From NCBI GenBank assembly GCA_026770025.1, contig JAMXDE010000018.1, positions 1,178,001 through 1,242,000 on the forward strand: a DNA stretch of 64,000 nt. Reading direction: 5' to 3'. This DNA comes from Craspedostauros australis (Eukaryota > Bacillariophyta > Bacillariophyceae > Mastogloiales > Achnanthaceae). Shown one piece after another: positions 54,742 to 64,000 of the stretch (its first letter is position 1; each line of letters starts with the position of its first letter). The position numbers and the translations under genes were made by a program. The notes under the pieces are model-generated. The model had not been told where the DNA came from. It saw only the letters and a list, made by a program, of their open reading frames with translations, and ran no database searches.

Positions 54742-55627
54742 TGTTGGCAAGTTCCGCTCACGGAAACCTATGATCGTAGAAGATGGTGTTGTTGATAGTC
54801 ATTCTGTTTGCTATTTCATTACGTTGAGACTCCAATCCTCTCAGTGTACGCCCGTTCTCTTGCCTGATGCTCTCGGCGCTTCAATCTGTTTCATAGATTG
54901 GGTCTCCGACTATGAGTTGGTGTGCGAGATGCTCTCTTGCTACTCTTCGTATTTTCTCTCTCTCTCTTAATATCGTGTGCTCGTGCTACACGATACTTCG
55001 CGTTTGATGCGTACTCCGCATTCAACACTTTGTTCATTCACTACTGGCTTGCCACTCCATGAGTGCTTGCCACTTGAACTCCTCCTCGTGTATCCACAAT
55101 CTTGATGCCCTTTGGTCATCGAATCTTCACCTTCTGCTTCTGACATGGAGACAGATGTTGACATCTGCTGTCGTCTTCCTGTTCCTCCAGATGTCACGTT
55201 CCATCGATGATGTTGATGGCTTGATGAGGATGTTGTCATTTGAGGTTTTGTTGGGAAGTACATCGAGGCTCGCTCGATACCATACGTCTCCATTGATGGA
55301 TGGACGGACGATGTTCTTGATACTCTCAGAAATCGTTGATGGCAAATTTCCTCCAGAAATTCTCCTCATATTTCTGTGTTCGATTTCGTGATGTGATTTT
55401 GGCAAAATACAGTTCACTATCGACACAAATGTAGTTGTACCATTTGTACACGAGTATAAGAGAATAGCAGGTGAACGATGCACATTTACACGTACATCTT
55501 GACACATACATGTATGTACATCTCGACAGAGAGCATTGGGAGACTCCAAAACAGAATCAAAACCACCACCACTACCAACACCGTCAAACGCAATCGCAAG
55601 AGTATCCATAAGCGGAACTTGCCAACA
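54742..55627 (-). repeat. Right LTR-like arm
   Basis: 886 bp with TG...CA ends, read on the minus strand. The next bases inward are CGTTTATAAAC, resembling the CGTTTTAAAACG that follows the LTR of the young copia-type element. Confidence 0.8.
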
Positions 55628-56640
55628 GGCATGCTTACAGAACATTCAAGCAAGACGCTATGACTGGAACAACAGAACCAGAATCAAATTGGACATTGTG
55701 GGGCATAGTGCATTGGATGACCTAGCAAAACAAGCAACGCAAACAAAGCTTATCTCTCTGTATGGGATTTCTCCATGCATGTGCCTTGTTATGTGGAACC
55801 ATGCTTGTGGTGGTCCAAAATGCCATCCCAAGCACTTGATTTGGACCTTGTACTTCTTGCGGCACTATGATTGTGTTCTTGCACAGTGGAAAACTTGTCT
55901 GCAGATCCCAAACCTCTAATGAAGTGGATTTGACTTCATATGGATGAAATTCAGAAGGGATACAAAGGTGTAGGAAGCGGAACACAATAGCAGATTGATA
56001 CATCTCCTATTCTCACTTTCACAATGTCAACTCACATCGTCTTTTTGAATGCTTATGCTGTTGGCAACCCATAACACAGATTTGGTGGAGGAATCGTGTT
56101 AAGAATGACAAACATCAAAGGTGCAAAGTCACAGTGGACATGACTTACTTTCGTGTTCTGGAACCTCATCCTTTTTCAAAGAAATGGTACAGCCACATAT
56201 ACAAGGGAGCTAGTCTGCAGTAGAAGATGGAGATTTGCATCCAAACTGGTGACATCGTTTGGTGCTATGGTCTGTTCTCTTGTGGTTGATGGCCTGACCC
56301 AAAGATCTTCAGCTGCTCGCTGGCGGGGAAACTTGCTCGTGAAATGGTGGAAGCAGATGGAGGGTACAGCAGTCCCTGGGTACGAAAGCCAAAGAACTAC
56401 AATACCAACGCAGACAGGGATGGCAAGACACATGAAAGAGCAAGACACATGAAAGAGCAAGACACAAAACCATCAATCGTCTCTTCAAGAAATGGAAGAT
56501 CTTCTATGAATCATTTCGACGAAATATGCAGCTGCACAAGACAGTAATTAAGGCAGTTGCCATGATCACACAGCTGTCTATTGATGAGGGTTTCTTCCAG
56601 CCTTTCCAAATCATTTACTATAGAGACAGACTAGGCAAGT
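55628..56640 (+). pseudogene. Decayed PIF/Harbinger-type (DDE_Tnp_4-like) transposase relic
   Basis: Recognisable blocks in scattered frames and in the right order: KLISLYGISPCMCLVMWNHA, then PKHLIWTLYFLRHY (about 55755-55870); a VTVDMTYF segment with the first catalytic Asp (about 56127); IQTGDIVWCYGLFSCG (about 56235-56290); VEADGGYSSPW with the second Asp (about 56345); and a C-terminal INRLFKKWKIFYESFRRN...AVAMITQLSIDEG block (about 56475-56595). The blocks lie in different frames with stops between, so it is a pseudogene of a plain DNA transposon. Its 5' end abuts the right LTR-like arm, which may have inserted into it. No terminal inverted repeats were found. Confidence 0.75.
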
Positions 56641-57280
56641 AGAGCAGAGCAGAGAAATTGGTTGTATGCATGTGAACAATGTGTTGTGCAGAAGGCCCGT
56701 GTTGCTTGTCATTGGAACGATTTTGGGTTCGCACAGTTGTCAATTCGAATGAATCCCATTGGGTCTTCGTTCTTAGACCAAAGGGAAAGTATATATTGCC
56801 ATAGCTCCCAGTTTTTGCGTTGGACAAGCAATTCATGCAGAGTTGCACGGTACGTTTCTCATCGTGAATTCCTGTGGTGATGATTCCTCCGCCAGATTTC
56901 GGAATCGTCCTGTGAGAACTCTCAATTCCTACTTCCGACGAAGAACAAGGAATCACCAACATGTCACGATCATCGACTGGATGGACTCGTTTTTAACCAA
57001 TCATAGCGCGCGACGTGGACAATGCGAATCGAAAGCGGGCTTCGACAGATGTCAACATCACAAGTGTCGCGCGCATGCGCGGAGCACAAAAATTCTTGTG
57101 CAATCAAACGTTGCCCAGGCAGAGTGACAAATTTGAGTGTGCGAGATGCGTGTTGCCCCCAACGATGAATTCAGTAGTGGATGCCGGTTGTGCTTTCGAT
57201 CACTTCCATGGAACGATCTCCGATCATGACAATTGGCAGTTGCAACACAGATTCTTCTGGAGCTGCTTTGTGGTTAGATT

Positions 57281-57357
57281 GTTGTTGTCGTTATTGTCGT
57301 TGTTGTCATTGTTGTCATTGCTGTTGTTGTTGTTGTCATTGTTGTTGTTGTTGTTGG
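57281..57357. repeat. TTG/TTGTCA microsatellite
   Basis: About 75 bases of GTTGTTGTC and GTTGTCATT units. Translated, it gives phantom Asn/Asp or Leu/Ser runs. Confidence 0.85.
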
Positions 57358-58216
57358 CATCGTAGCGCGTCGTGTGTTGGTGTGATAGAGGTTGGCTCAC
57401 TTGAGGAGATTGCACCCGACACAACAGGACGACGAGCTGGGCTCTCTCCCACCAAGATCCCAACCGCCGCAGGTATTCGCTGCCAAATACAAGGTCTGTC
57501 CCTCTTTCGTGCTGATGTTGTGCGTCATCGAGAAGAAATGATTGGTCGCTGAAAATTCAAACAGGTTGGTGGAGAACACCTCTCGCCAACACATGATCTG
57601 AAATCAGAAATTTGGAATCAATATTTGATGACGTCAGGCCTTTGCTCTCGTCCAAAGCGTGAAATACGTTGAGAACAAGAAAATCACACTTGTTTGGAAA
57701 CAGGAAAGCACACGAAACTGCGTTCGATTCGGAAGAATCATGTGATTGACACCGAAACTCGAAGCCAAGCGCAAAGCAGATGAACAACGGCCAGAAGCCA
57801 ACGATGGCCATGAACAGCAGCAGAACAGAGAACAAAGCATTGTGAAAGTCAAGCTGGGCATCAAGATATGGATTACCCACCAACCCACAACTCTGGATTG
57901 TGATGCCTGATCCACAACCCAGACGAATCAACAGCCTCATCATGTCTGCTACCACTGCACAATCCTCAACATTTGTTCGCAACCAACTGCCTCGCCCACG
58001 CGAAATGTGAGTGTGTCAATGATGGGCACGACTGGAAATCAACCTGAAGCACGACTGGTGATTGCGAATCCAAGTTGCCCCTCTACGTCCGCATGCTCAA
58101 CGTGTTTAGTCATAGACTAATGCGAAAAATATAAACTGTTTAAATATAAGGACCAGGATTCTATTAATCCATGCATATACCCTCCACAACATAATAGGAT
58201 GATTTTAGTCCTCAAA

Positions 58217-58259
58217 TTAAAAATCGGCACGAACGTACTATCGTATCCTGAATGGGGTC
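58217..58259 (-). repeat. Short dispersed repeat, copy 2
   Basis: Inverted near-copy of 29511-29552, with about three mismatches over 40 bases. Flanks differ. Confidence 0.6.
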
Positions 58260-58772
58260 ATAGTGTATTAGACGACAGTCGTGGAATGAATCTTCACTCA
58301 TTTGCAAAAGATTCATGATGTGGCATCCCTTCGCCCAAGGAGGTTGCCGTACAGTTGCGATATTACACAGAATAGCGGACATTATGCGGTATTGTTCGAT
58401 TTCGGATTCACATGATCGTACTTCAGTTAGCAGTAGTGCACATATCGGACATCGTGTGTTTCGCAGTCATCCAATGTTGGTCCTACATCATGTTCGTTTG
58501 TTCGTTAATTGAATACCTGTTTTAGCCCGGATTCCTGGTTTCGAACTGCTGACCGAAGTAGGATGTGTTTCATGATTTCCACCACAACATCAACAGCACC
58601 ATCATCATCTGATGTGTCGATTGATAGGAGTTCTCTGTGTGGCCAACCACACCATGTTTGAGGGAACGCACATCACCGCCACGCCAATGGCTGTGCAGAA
58701 TGATGCTGTGCTAGAATCCATCGAGCATATTAGAGCACTATCGAAAAATCACGAGGGGAGAGCAAAAGCAAA

Positions 58773-58843
58773 GTACCATGCCGGGATTCGAACCCGGAAC
58801 CTCAGTTAGAATTACTGGTGCTCTACCGTTGAGCTACAGGCGA
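58773..58843 (-). tRNA. tRNA-like sequence, probably decayed or tRNA-derived
   Basis: Read on the minus strand: a perfect D-arm (GCTC-AACGGTA-GAGC) that also fits the polymerase III A box, and a perfect T-arm (CCGGG-TTCGAAT-CCCGG) with a consensus B box. The anticodon arm has only four pairs around AATTCTA, and position 33 is not T. The acceptor stem (TCGCCTG against CATGGTA) pairs at only four of seven positions. Sequence between the arms most resembles tRNA-Arg(UCU). Either a tRNA pseudogene or the head of a tRNA-derived SINE; no SINE tail is evident. Confidence 0.5.
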
Positions 58844-61800
58844 TGCGATTGCTGATCCGAACACAAGTGAAATTTATAGATAGTGGGGGCTACGGGAGTA
58901 ACGTACTTAGCACTATTCGATTTTGTGCTGATAGAGCACAAGCAAATCAAGTGAAACACAAAACGTCCTACAATCGGACAGTGGTTTTGCCGGACCAAAA
59001 ATGTCTTGACACAACACAAAGGAAATGTCACGTCATACCGTACCCGAACGATGCTTGTATCATGTTTGAGTGAACCACGCAGCAGCCATTGCAACAGCGG
59101 TAGGGGGAATGTCACTGTGACCGCCACGGCGCCATCACCTGCGGAAGCGGAGTTGTCTGCGTAAACAGGCAACAACGACACCTGCGGGTGGAACATCTTG
59201 TGCAACTGAGAACTGCAAAGCACACAAAAGTGGTTGCGAAGGAACCAGCCTGCTGTCGTGTTCATCGCGGTGTCTCGTCGCATGAGTGTCATCCGATACT
59301 ATCATTTCACCAGAATACTATTACTCGTGTCTAGAGTACAGCATTGTTGGAGAGAGGATTGTTGGTCGTGGTTGTTCGCAGTCGTACCGCAAATGTAGTT
59401 GCCTGGTGATACACCTGTCTGGTAATCGATGTTGCTTGTGATGTCGTGGATGATAGATGTTGCACGAATCCCATTTCTGGTGTTGGTTTGATAGCGCCCA
59501 GTACACAGACACGTGCGCAGTTCCGCTCTTGTTGGGCTGCCCTCGTTCTGCACCGAAATGACATGCACAAAACAGCGATTGCCCACCACTGCTGACCTAT
59601 GACTATTGATAGAAAACAGTGCAAACTACCTGGTCGTAAAGATAAAGCACTTTTACTTCTGTTGGTTTGCCGTGACTGCCGTCGAATGTCAAACCGCAAG
59701 AGAATGCCAGTTTCTGCTCAAGTTTGTGTGTGGCGAATTCTTCGCTGTGGTGATGGCGAGATGTGAATGGTTAATTGTTGTGCTTCTTTGGTGTGGAACA
59801 GAACGGACATGTCTCACGCAAGGACAACTCGTTTGTTGGCACGAGGATGATGGACGTCGTTGCTTCGTTGATGTTGTGTATGCGTGCATGTTTCCGCACA
59901 AGACAGACACATGTGCGTTGTTGTGGCAAACAGTCATGTCGTTATGAGGTCCAGTCAACGTCGTACGACGTTGGTCGGACCAGCATGCACAGCAAGCCAA
60001 CATACATCCAACGTCAGTATGCAATCAGCTGACAAACATCATACATCAGTATGATGTATGTCTGACATGTTACAACCGTTATTGACAATTTTGCTAGAAG
60101 TAAGGCTAATCACGCAAATTTAGACACCCTCTGTAGAGATTATTATAATATTAATGGCAACAAAAGCGCCATTACGTGATAGGGGAGGCCTCGTTTGGTC
60201 ATTCTATGTGTCTAGTTGCAAACTAATCATGCTCAGTGACTGCAGAGGGGGGTGGCAAGTTGCGCCTTCGAAACGTGGAAAAAACTGCCACCGCAATGTC
60301 ATACTTCACCTTCACTTCAGTCAAACATTGGTCAAACATTGATCGGACATCAGATGACGTAGGTTGGTTGTTGAGATGACATGATCCGACGGAGGTACGA
60401 CTTTGGTCGGATGTTGCAACGACATCGTCTTCCCCACGCAGTGTGTTGGAAAGGCGCGGCACACTGACATTCCACGCGTCCAAGAAACACGAAGTAGCAG
60501 ACAGCCATTCTCCAACAACGCGTGCATGAACTTGACACTGGCTCGATGGTAACGGACAGAAGTGGGGGTCGCTGTGCGAACTGGTGTCGGCGAAGAATGA
60601 CCGTCTTTCTGTACATTGACGTACTAAGTTGGAATTTTGTTCGCAGATGTACGACTACGAGACATTTGTCATGGTCACAACAGGTGCTTGTGACAACACT
60701 TACTTCCATTGCGTGTATCTCCACTACCATCAATGCCCACACATAATGACCATCAGCAAGGAACAAATTATGTGACGGACATGTTTGTTCGGCACTACAA
60801 CGTGATGCGCTTGCGTTGTGTGTTACGTGTGATGTGGTGTGTGTTAGCAACAAGACCTGTTCCGACGCACTTTCTCATGTGGTCGTACAATCATGCAATC
60901 TCACATCGGCAATGTCGAAGCTACATGGAATCTACGAACATGTAGTGTGCCTGTGAATCGGTGACTGCCGCGAACTGTTGCGACCACAGCCAACGATTAC
61001 GCCAGACAAAAGGGGTATCGGGATAGAGTGGAACCCGCTGTGCTTCGTGTATCTTGTGATTTGGAATACAATTCATCACCGGGCGATCGCAGGCAGCAAG
61101 GGTATTGCATGTCTGTCACAACACCCCTTCTCCATTGTATGTAGTATGGAGAGTCTGGTCTCTTGTCCGCGTGGCAACAAAGAGAAAACGTGCAGAGAAT
61201 ATCCGTGACAAACATCCGAAATGGCTCACTTGTCAAATGTCAGAGAGCGAATGCAGCACACGTTGTTCCATATTTATAGTAGATTCAATACCATGATCAA
61301 TGCTGACCGATCCGGGTGGTGCCTTACATGTCCAGTATTCGAAGATAGAACTCTGATTGCAAACATCTTCAATGCTATCGATATCATGAATCGCATAGAT
61401 GTCTCGATTTCTTGTTTCCAACGAATAATCAACCTTGAAGCAGGCATCTCACAATCATTGGCGTATTTGTTATTCCACTCAACGATGTCAATTGTTGGAA
61501 GAAGTGTGAATGTAGCAATGAGAAGGAGGCCATTGATGCTCTTTGCCATCCAGTATACTCTGCGATACGAAGTTCAGGTGATTTTACAGTGGAGGAATAT
61601 GCGATTGAAGTATGCTTTTAACGTGGAACAGTGCAGTCAAGTGCGTGCCTAAGTATGATGTACACCTTCGTGCTAATCGAATTCGGGACTGCGTTTTCAG
61701 AAGTCTAACTTTGGGTAGACTTCAGGTCGACATTGGTCGTCTGTCGTGCATACGTCAGGTTCTTGAGCATACCGAAGTTTTCGGTGTGATTTCCAACTAT

Positions 61801-62160
61801 ACGGCAACCTCCAAGACTCATTCAGGGTGACGGAATGATTGATCACACGTCACTGTTTGTTCCATTTACGACCTGCAGAGAATGTAAAATGGGTCACAAT
61901 AGCACTAGTTGTGGAGTTTTACTCGTGATGAGTCGTGATAAAGTAGACTAAAATAGAGCACACCCAAAACCATCCAAACAACTGCTTATGATGTTATATC
62001 TCAACAACGCACCATTTAAAATTAAAACTAGACAGTGCATTCGGACGCTTGGCTATCGCTTATTCTGAATATCGAAGTTAAATTTGTATGGACAGTTGAA
62101 GTTCATCAAAAGAACGGACTACTTTTCACTCAGTGTGTTCCTTGTCGCACCTTGAAATTA
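58844..62160. other. 3.3 kb with no supported gene
   Basis: Only short, unconvincing frames. Contains a small hairpin near 60035-60061 (ACATCATAC / GTATGATGT). I see no transposon termini, RNA gene or conserved motif. Confidence 0.4.
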
Positions 62161-62186
62161 TTTTGGCGCGAAATTTTGGCGCGAAA
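62161..62186. promoter_or_regulatory. Tandem pair of E2F-type sites
   Basis: TTTTGGCGCGAAA occurs twice, head to tail and without a gap (62161-62173 and 62174-62186). Each copy contains the TTTGGCGC core of the E2F/DP consensus and is nearly palindromic. No obvious host gene starts nearby; the next open frame is the probable retroelement gag at 63326. Confidence 0.55.
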
Positions 62187-63325
62187 ACTCCCACCAACAA
62201 ATACGGAACAATCGCTCTTTTCCCTCCTTCTCCCACACTCATTCATGAATCACCACTGACTCAAACACTATCCGAAGTCAGTGGGATCAAGATACCCTGG
62301 GAACTATGTGCTCTCCTGAACTATTGTAATGCAGCCAACCTGAATTCCGTTGTCAGCTAAACAACCTGACAACCTTGCATGACAACAGCCAAGAGATCCT
62401 CCCTGCTTCAACACACGCAGGGAATCTTACATCAATTCCTGCGGCCTGACAACCTGTGTTCTCGACCCCAAACCTCAATCAAGGTGTCAAGGCTTAGTAC
62501 TCGAACGTAGAACGACTACGATGAGATACTGGAGAAAGAGAGAAAGAGAGGACCCGTCCGCCTTCAGCACTGAACCTCTGAAGGTCAGTGCAGAGCCACA
62601 CCATTCAGACCGACTATCGTTTCTTCATCCTACATCTCAAACTGATCAACTCACAATGCAGACTATTCAAATAACTAATAGCACAACTCAAGATCAGCAC
62701 TACAACACTAATCTACTCCATTGTCACATACTACTAATCTCAAGACGGTCGCCACACGTTGACTTCACCATCAGATTCCTAGAATCTGGCAGTCAGCTAG
62801 GCCATCCCTTCCGGATCGTGTCACAACAGCACACGAAAAATCCAACTGGTAGCTGCGAGTGGTTTCACCAACGTTCACCAACTCTTCTGAGCACCTTCCT
62901 CTGCTAACCGCTCGCAAGGTCTCTTTGAGACCAAGCCCCAAGGCTACGCTCGCAAACCGAGCAAACTGCAAGGACCCTCCGGTCCAAAGTGGACACCAAG
63001 CTCCACGGCTCGCAAACCGAGCAATACCAAGCGGACCCTCAGGTCCAAAGTGGACACTAAGCTCCACAGCTCGAAAACCGAGCATCTCGAGAGGACTATA
63101 AAGTCCAAACTGACGATACCCGATCATAACATCGGACCGCAGTAGCCTCTGCTCAAGCAAGCTCAACCGCGCCTGCAGACCAGGCGCCTGCCTTCTCTAA
63201 AGCCAGCATCGTACTTCAGTGCACAACTTCAAAACGAAGTGAAGTCGAAGCAAGAGCAGTAGAACGCAGAACAGATCGATCCCTTCGAAGTCAGAAGACC
63301 CCTCAAGGACCCGACACCGCCCATC
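62187..63325. other. Leader or LTR-like region of the downstream gag frame
   Basis: No host gene. The 3' part looks like retroelement leader: three imperfect repeats of about 60 bp (62940-63115) and a TATAAAG at about 63096. The LTR limits cannot be fixed because the other end is outside the window. Confidence 0.45.
62940..63115 (+). repeat. Three imperfect 60 bp tandem repeats with small hairpins
   Basis: Each unit contains GCTCGCAAACCGAGC (hairpin GCTCG/CGAGC), a GGACC...GGTCC hairpin and AAAGTGGACAC. The third unit is degenerate and includes GGACTATAAAGTCC, a possible TATA element. Probably part of the LTR or leader of the downstream element. Confidence 0.75.
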
Positions 63326-64000
63326 ATGGCGGAAGGGGAACCCAACCCAACATTGGAAGAGCTGCAAGCACAGCTCGAGACAATTCGGACTGAAAACCTT
63401 CGCCTCCAAGAGGCAACGTTGACAGCCGAAGCCAACGCTGAAGCAGCAAACATGGCAGCAGCCGTCTCCCAAGCCGCAGCTGACGCCATCACGGACCCCA
63501 AGCCAAAAGGAAGGAAGCGTCCGGACGACGACAGCGATGACGACGACGAAGACCTCACCACCAAGCCAATCGTCCCCATCATGGGTGGAATGAGCCAGCA
63601 AGGTCGCAACTGGGTACCCTGGACAGCAGGCGAACCAAATGTGGATTGGACTGGCCTCAAGGAAGGGTCCCAAACTAGATGGACCCACGCCCAGCAGCAG
63701 AGAATCCTCCACAACGGAGCCGACTCTGCGAACCAAGCCAAGCGCGAAACTGGATTGACCGACAAGTTCAAGAAAGGTGGAAACATCCAGCAATTCATTC
63801 GGCTGGTACACAACCACATGAGCAAGACGGGACTTTTAACCATGGCATACATTGCCGACGACGCTGCAACCCCAACAATGGTATGCGTCCTCGACTCACC
63901 TGCCTCCTTCACCCTTGAAGACTCAATGAGGCATTTCGAAGCGTACCACGAGAAGTGGGACAACTACGACGTCCAAAACAACTGGGCAGCCGCCGCGTTC
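63326..64000 (+). CDS. Gag-like frame of a probable LTR retroelement, running off the window
   Basis: Open from the ATG at 63326 to the last base (225 residues so far, no stop). It starts MAEGEPNPTLEELQAQ, with a coiled-coil-like helix of Glu/Ala/Leu (about 8-50), a Lys-Arg then Asp/Glu-rich stretch (about 58-75), and a globular helical part with NIQQFIRLVHNHMSK and FEAYHEKWDNY. The layout and the upstream repeats suggest Gag. No zinc knuckle, protease or other Pol part lies within the window, so the family cannot be fixed. Only the 5' part is visible. Confidence 0.6.
   Translation, partial: MAEGEPNPTLEELQAQLETIRTENLRLQEATLTAEANAEAANMAAAVSQAAADAITDPKPKGRKRPDDDSDDDDEDLTTKPIVPIMGGMSQQGRNWVPWTAGEPNVDWTGLKEGSQTRWTHAQQQRILHNGADSANQAKRETGLTDKFKKGGNIQQFIRLVHNHMSKTGLLTMAYIADDAATPTMVCVLDSPASFTLEDSMRHFEAYHEKWDNYDVQNNWAAAAF

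Larger units (their letters stand above)
51099..55627 (-). mobile_element. Broken copia-type LTR element with inverted LTR-like arms
   Basis: Both arms carry the same terminal sequences, TGTTGGCAAGTTC...GAACTTGCCAACA, but the left arm is in the opposite orientation to the right one. The right arm (54742-55627, read on the minus strand) serves as 5' LTR to a Gag frame (54659-52689). A short Pol-like remnant follows (about 52682-52505), then the inverted left arm. Most of Pol is absent, so the element is broken. The arms are clearly diverged from each other, so it is much older than the neighbouring copia-type copy. Confidence 0.75.
56641..58772. other. Gene-poor stretch, no gene seen
   Basis: Several frames of 90-141 residues are open on both strands, but none has motifs, splice partners or coding-like composition. 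Contains a GTTGTT(G/A)TC microsatellite at about 57281-57357 and one copy of a short dispersed repeat near 58217. The region 58080-58260 is AT-rich. Confidence 0.4.

Noticed and set aside
57557-57982. 141-residue minus-strand ORF with hydrophobic core
   Set aside because: No ATG context, family or neighbour support; the length is expected by chance in this region.

Overview
The window looks like nuclear DNA from a photosynthetic stramenopile, most likely a diatom. The best evidence is the small protein at 14323-14814. It carries a bipartite plastid signal (an ER signal peptide cleaved just before Phe, in a T-A-F-Q-P context) followed by a twin-arginine thylakoid-lumen signal. Two long proteins (4891-7070 and 8120-10853, minus strand) resemble protein families I know only from diatoms. 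Introns are few, and those I could resolve are GT-AG with matching phase. Organism assignment is inference; no rRNA or organelle marker is present.

Layout. 1-29160 is a gene-dense host region. In order it holds a myosin heavy chain (+), two diatom-type proteins of unknown function (-,-), an exostosin-type glycosyltransferase (+), a thylakoid-lumen protein (+), a PPP4R1-like HEAT-repeat phosphatase regulator (+), a membrane-anchored histidine phosphatase (+), a small KEOPS/Gon7-like candidate (+), a three-exon SAC3/GANP mRNA-export scaffold (-), and a FUN14 protein with an EF-hand (+). SAC3 and FUN14 diverge from a shared 0.67 kb interval. There is no operon-like logic; these are ordinary housekeeping, trafficking and signalling genes.

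29161-64000 is a repeat island with no convincing intact host gene. Its centre is a nested structure. A 6.5 kb DNA transposon (32186-38678) has 230 bp terminal inverted repeats and encodes one 1800-residue, three-exon protein. It has inserted into the 3' end of another large transposase-like gene (32053-42527, minus). The inserted element combines piggyBac-like catalytic signatures, a PD-(D/E)XK-like nuclease motif placed between them, and a Cys-rich C-terminal segment; it is the most interesting system in the window. To its right lie a 1.2 kb minisatellite without stops in several frames, a whole-looking and very young Ty1/copia-type retroelement (44360-50409, two matching 645 bp LTRs), an older broken copia-type element with inverted LTR-like arms (51099-55627), a decayed PIF/Harbinger-type transposase relic (55628-56640), a tRNA-like sequence, a tandem pair of E2F-type sites, and the start of another probable retroelement gag frame that leaves the window at 64000.

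All product names come from reading motifs by eye. No database search was run. Exon structures are supported by splice consensus plus phase agreement only.
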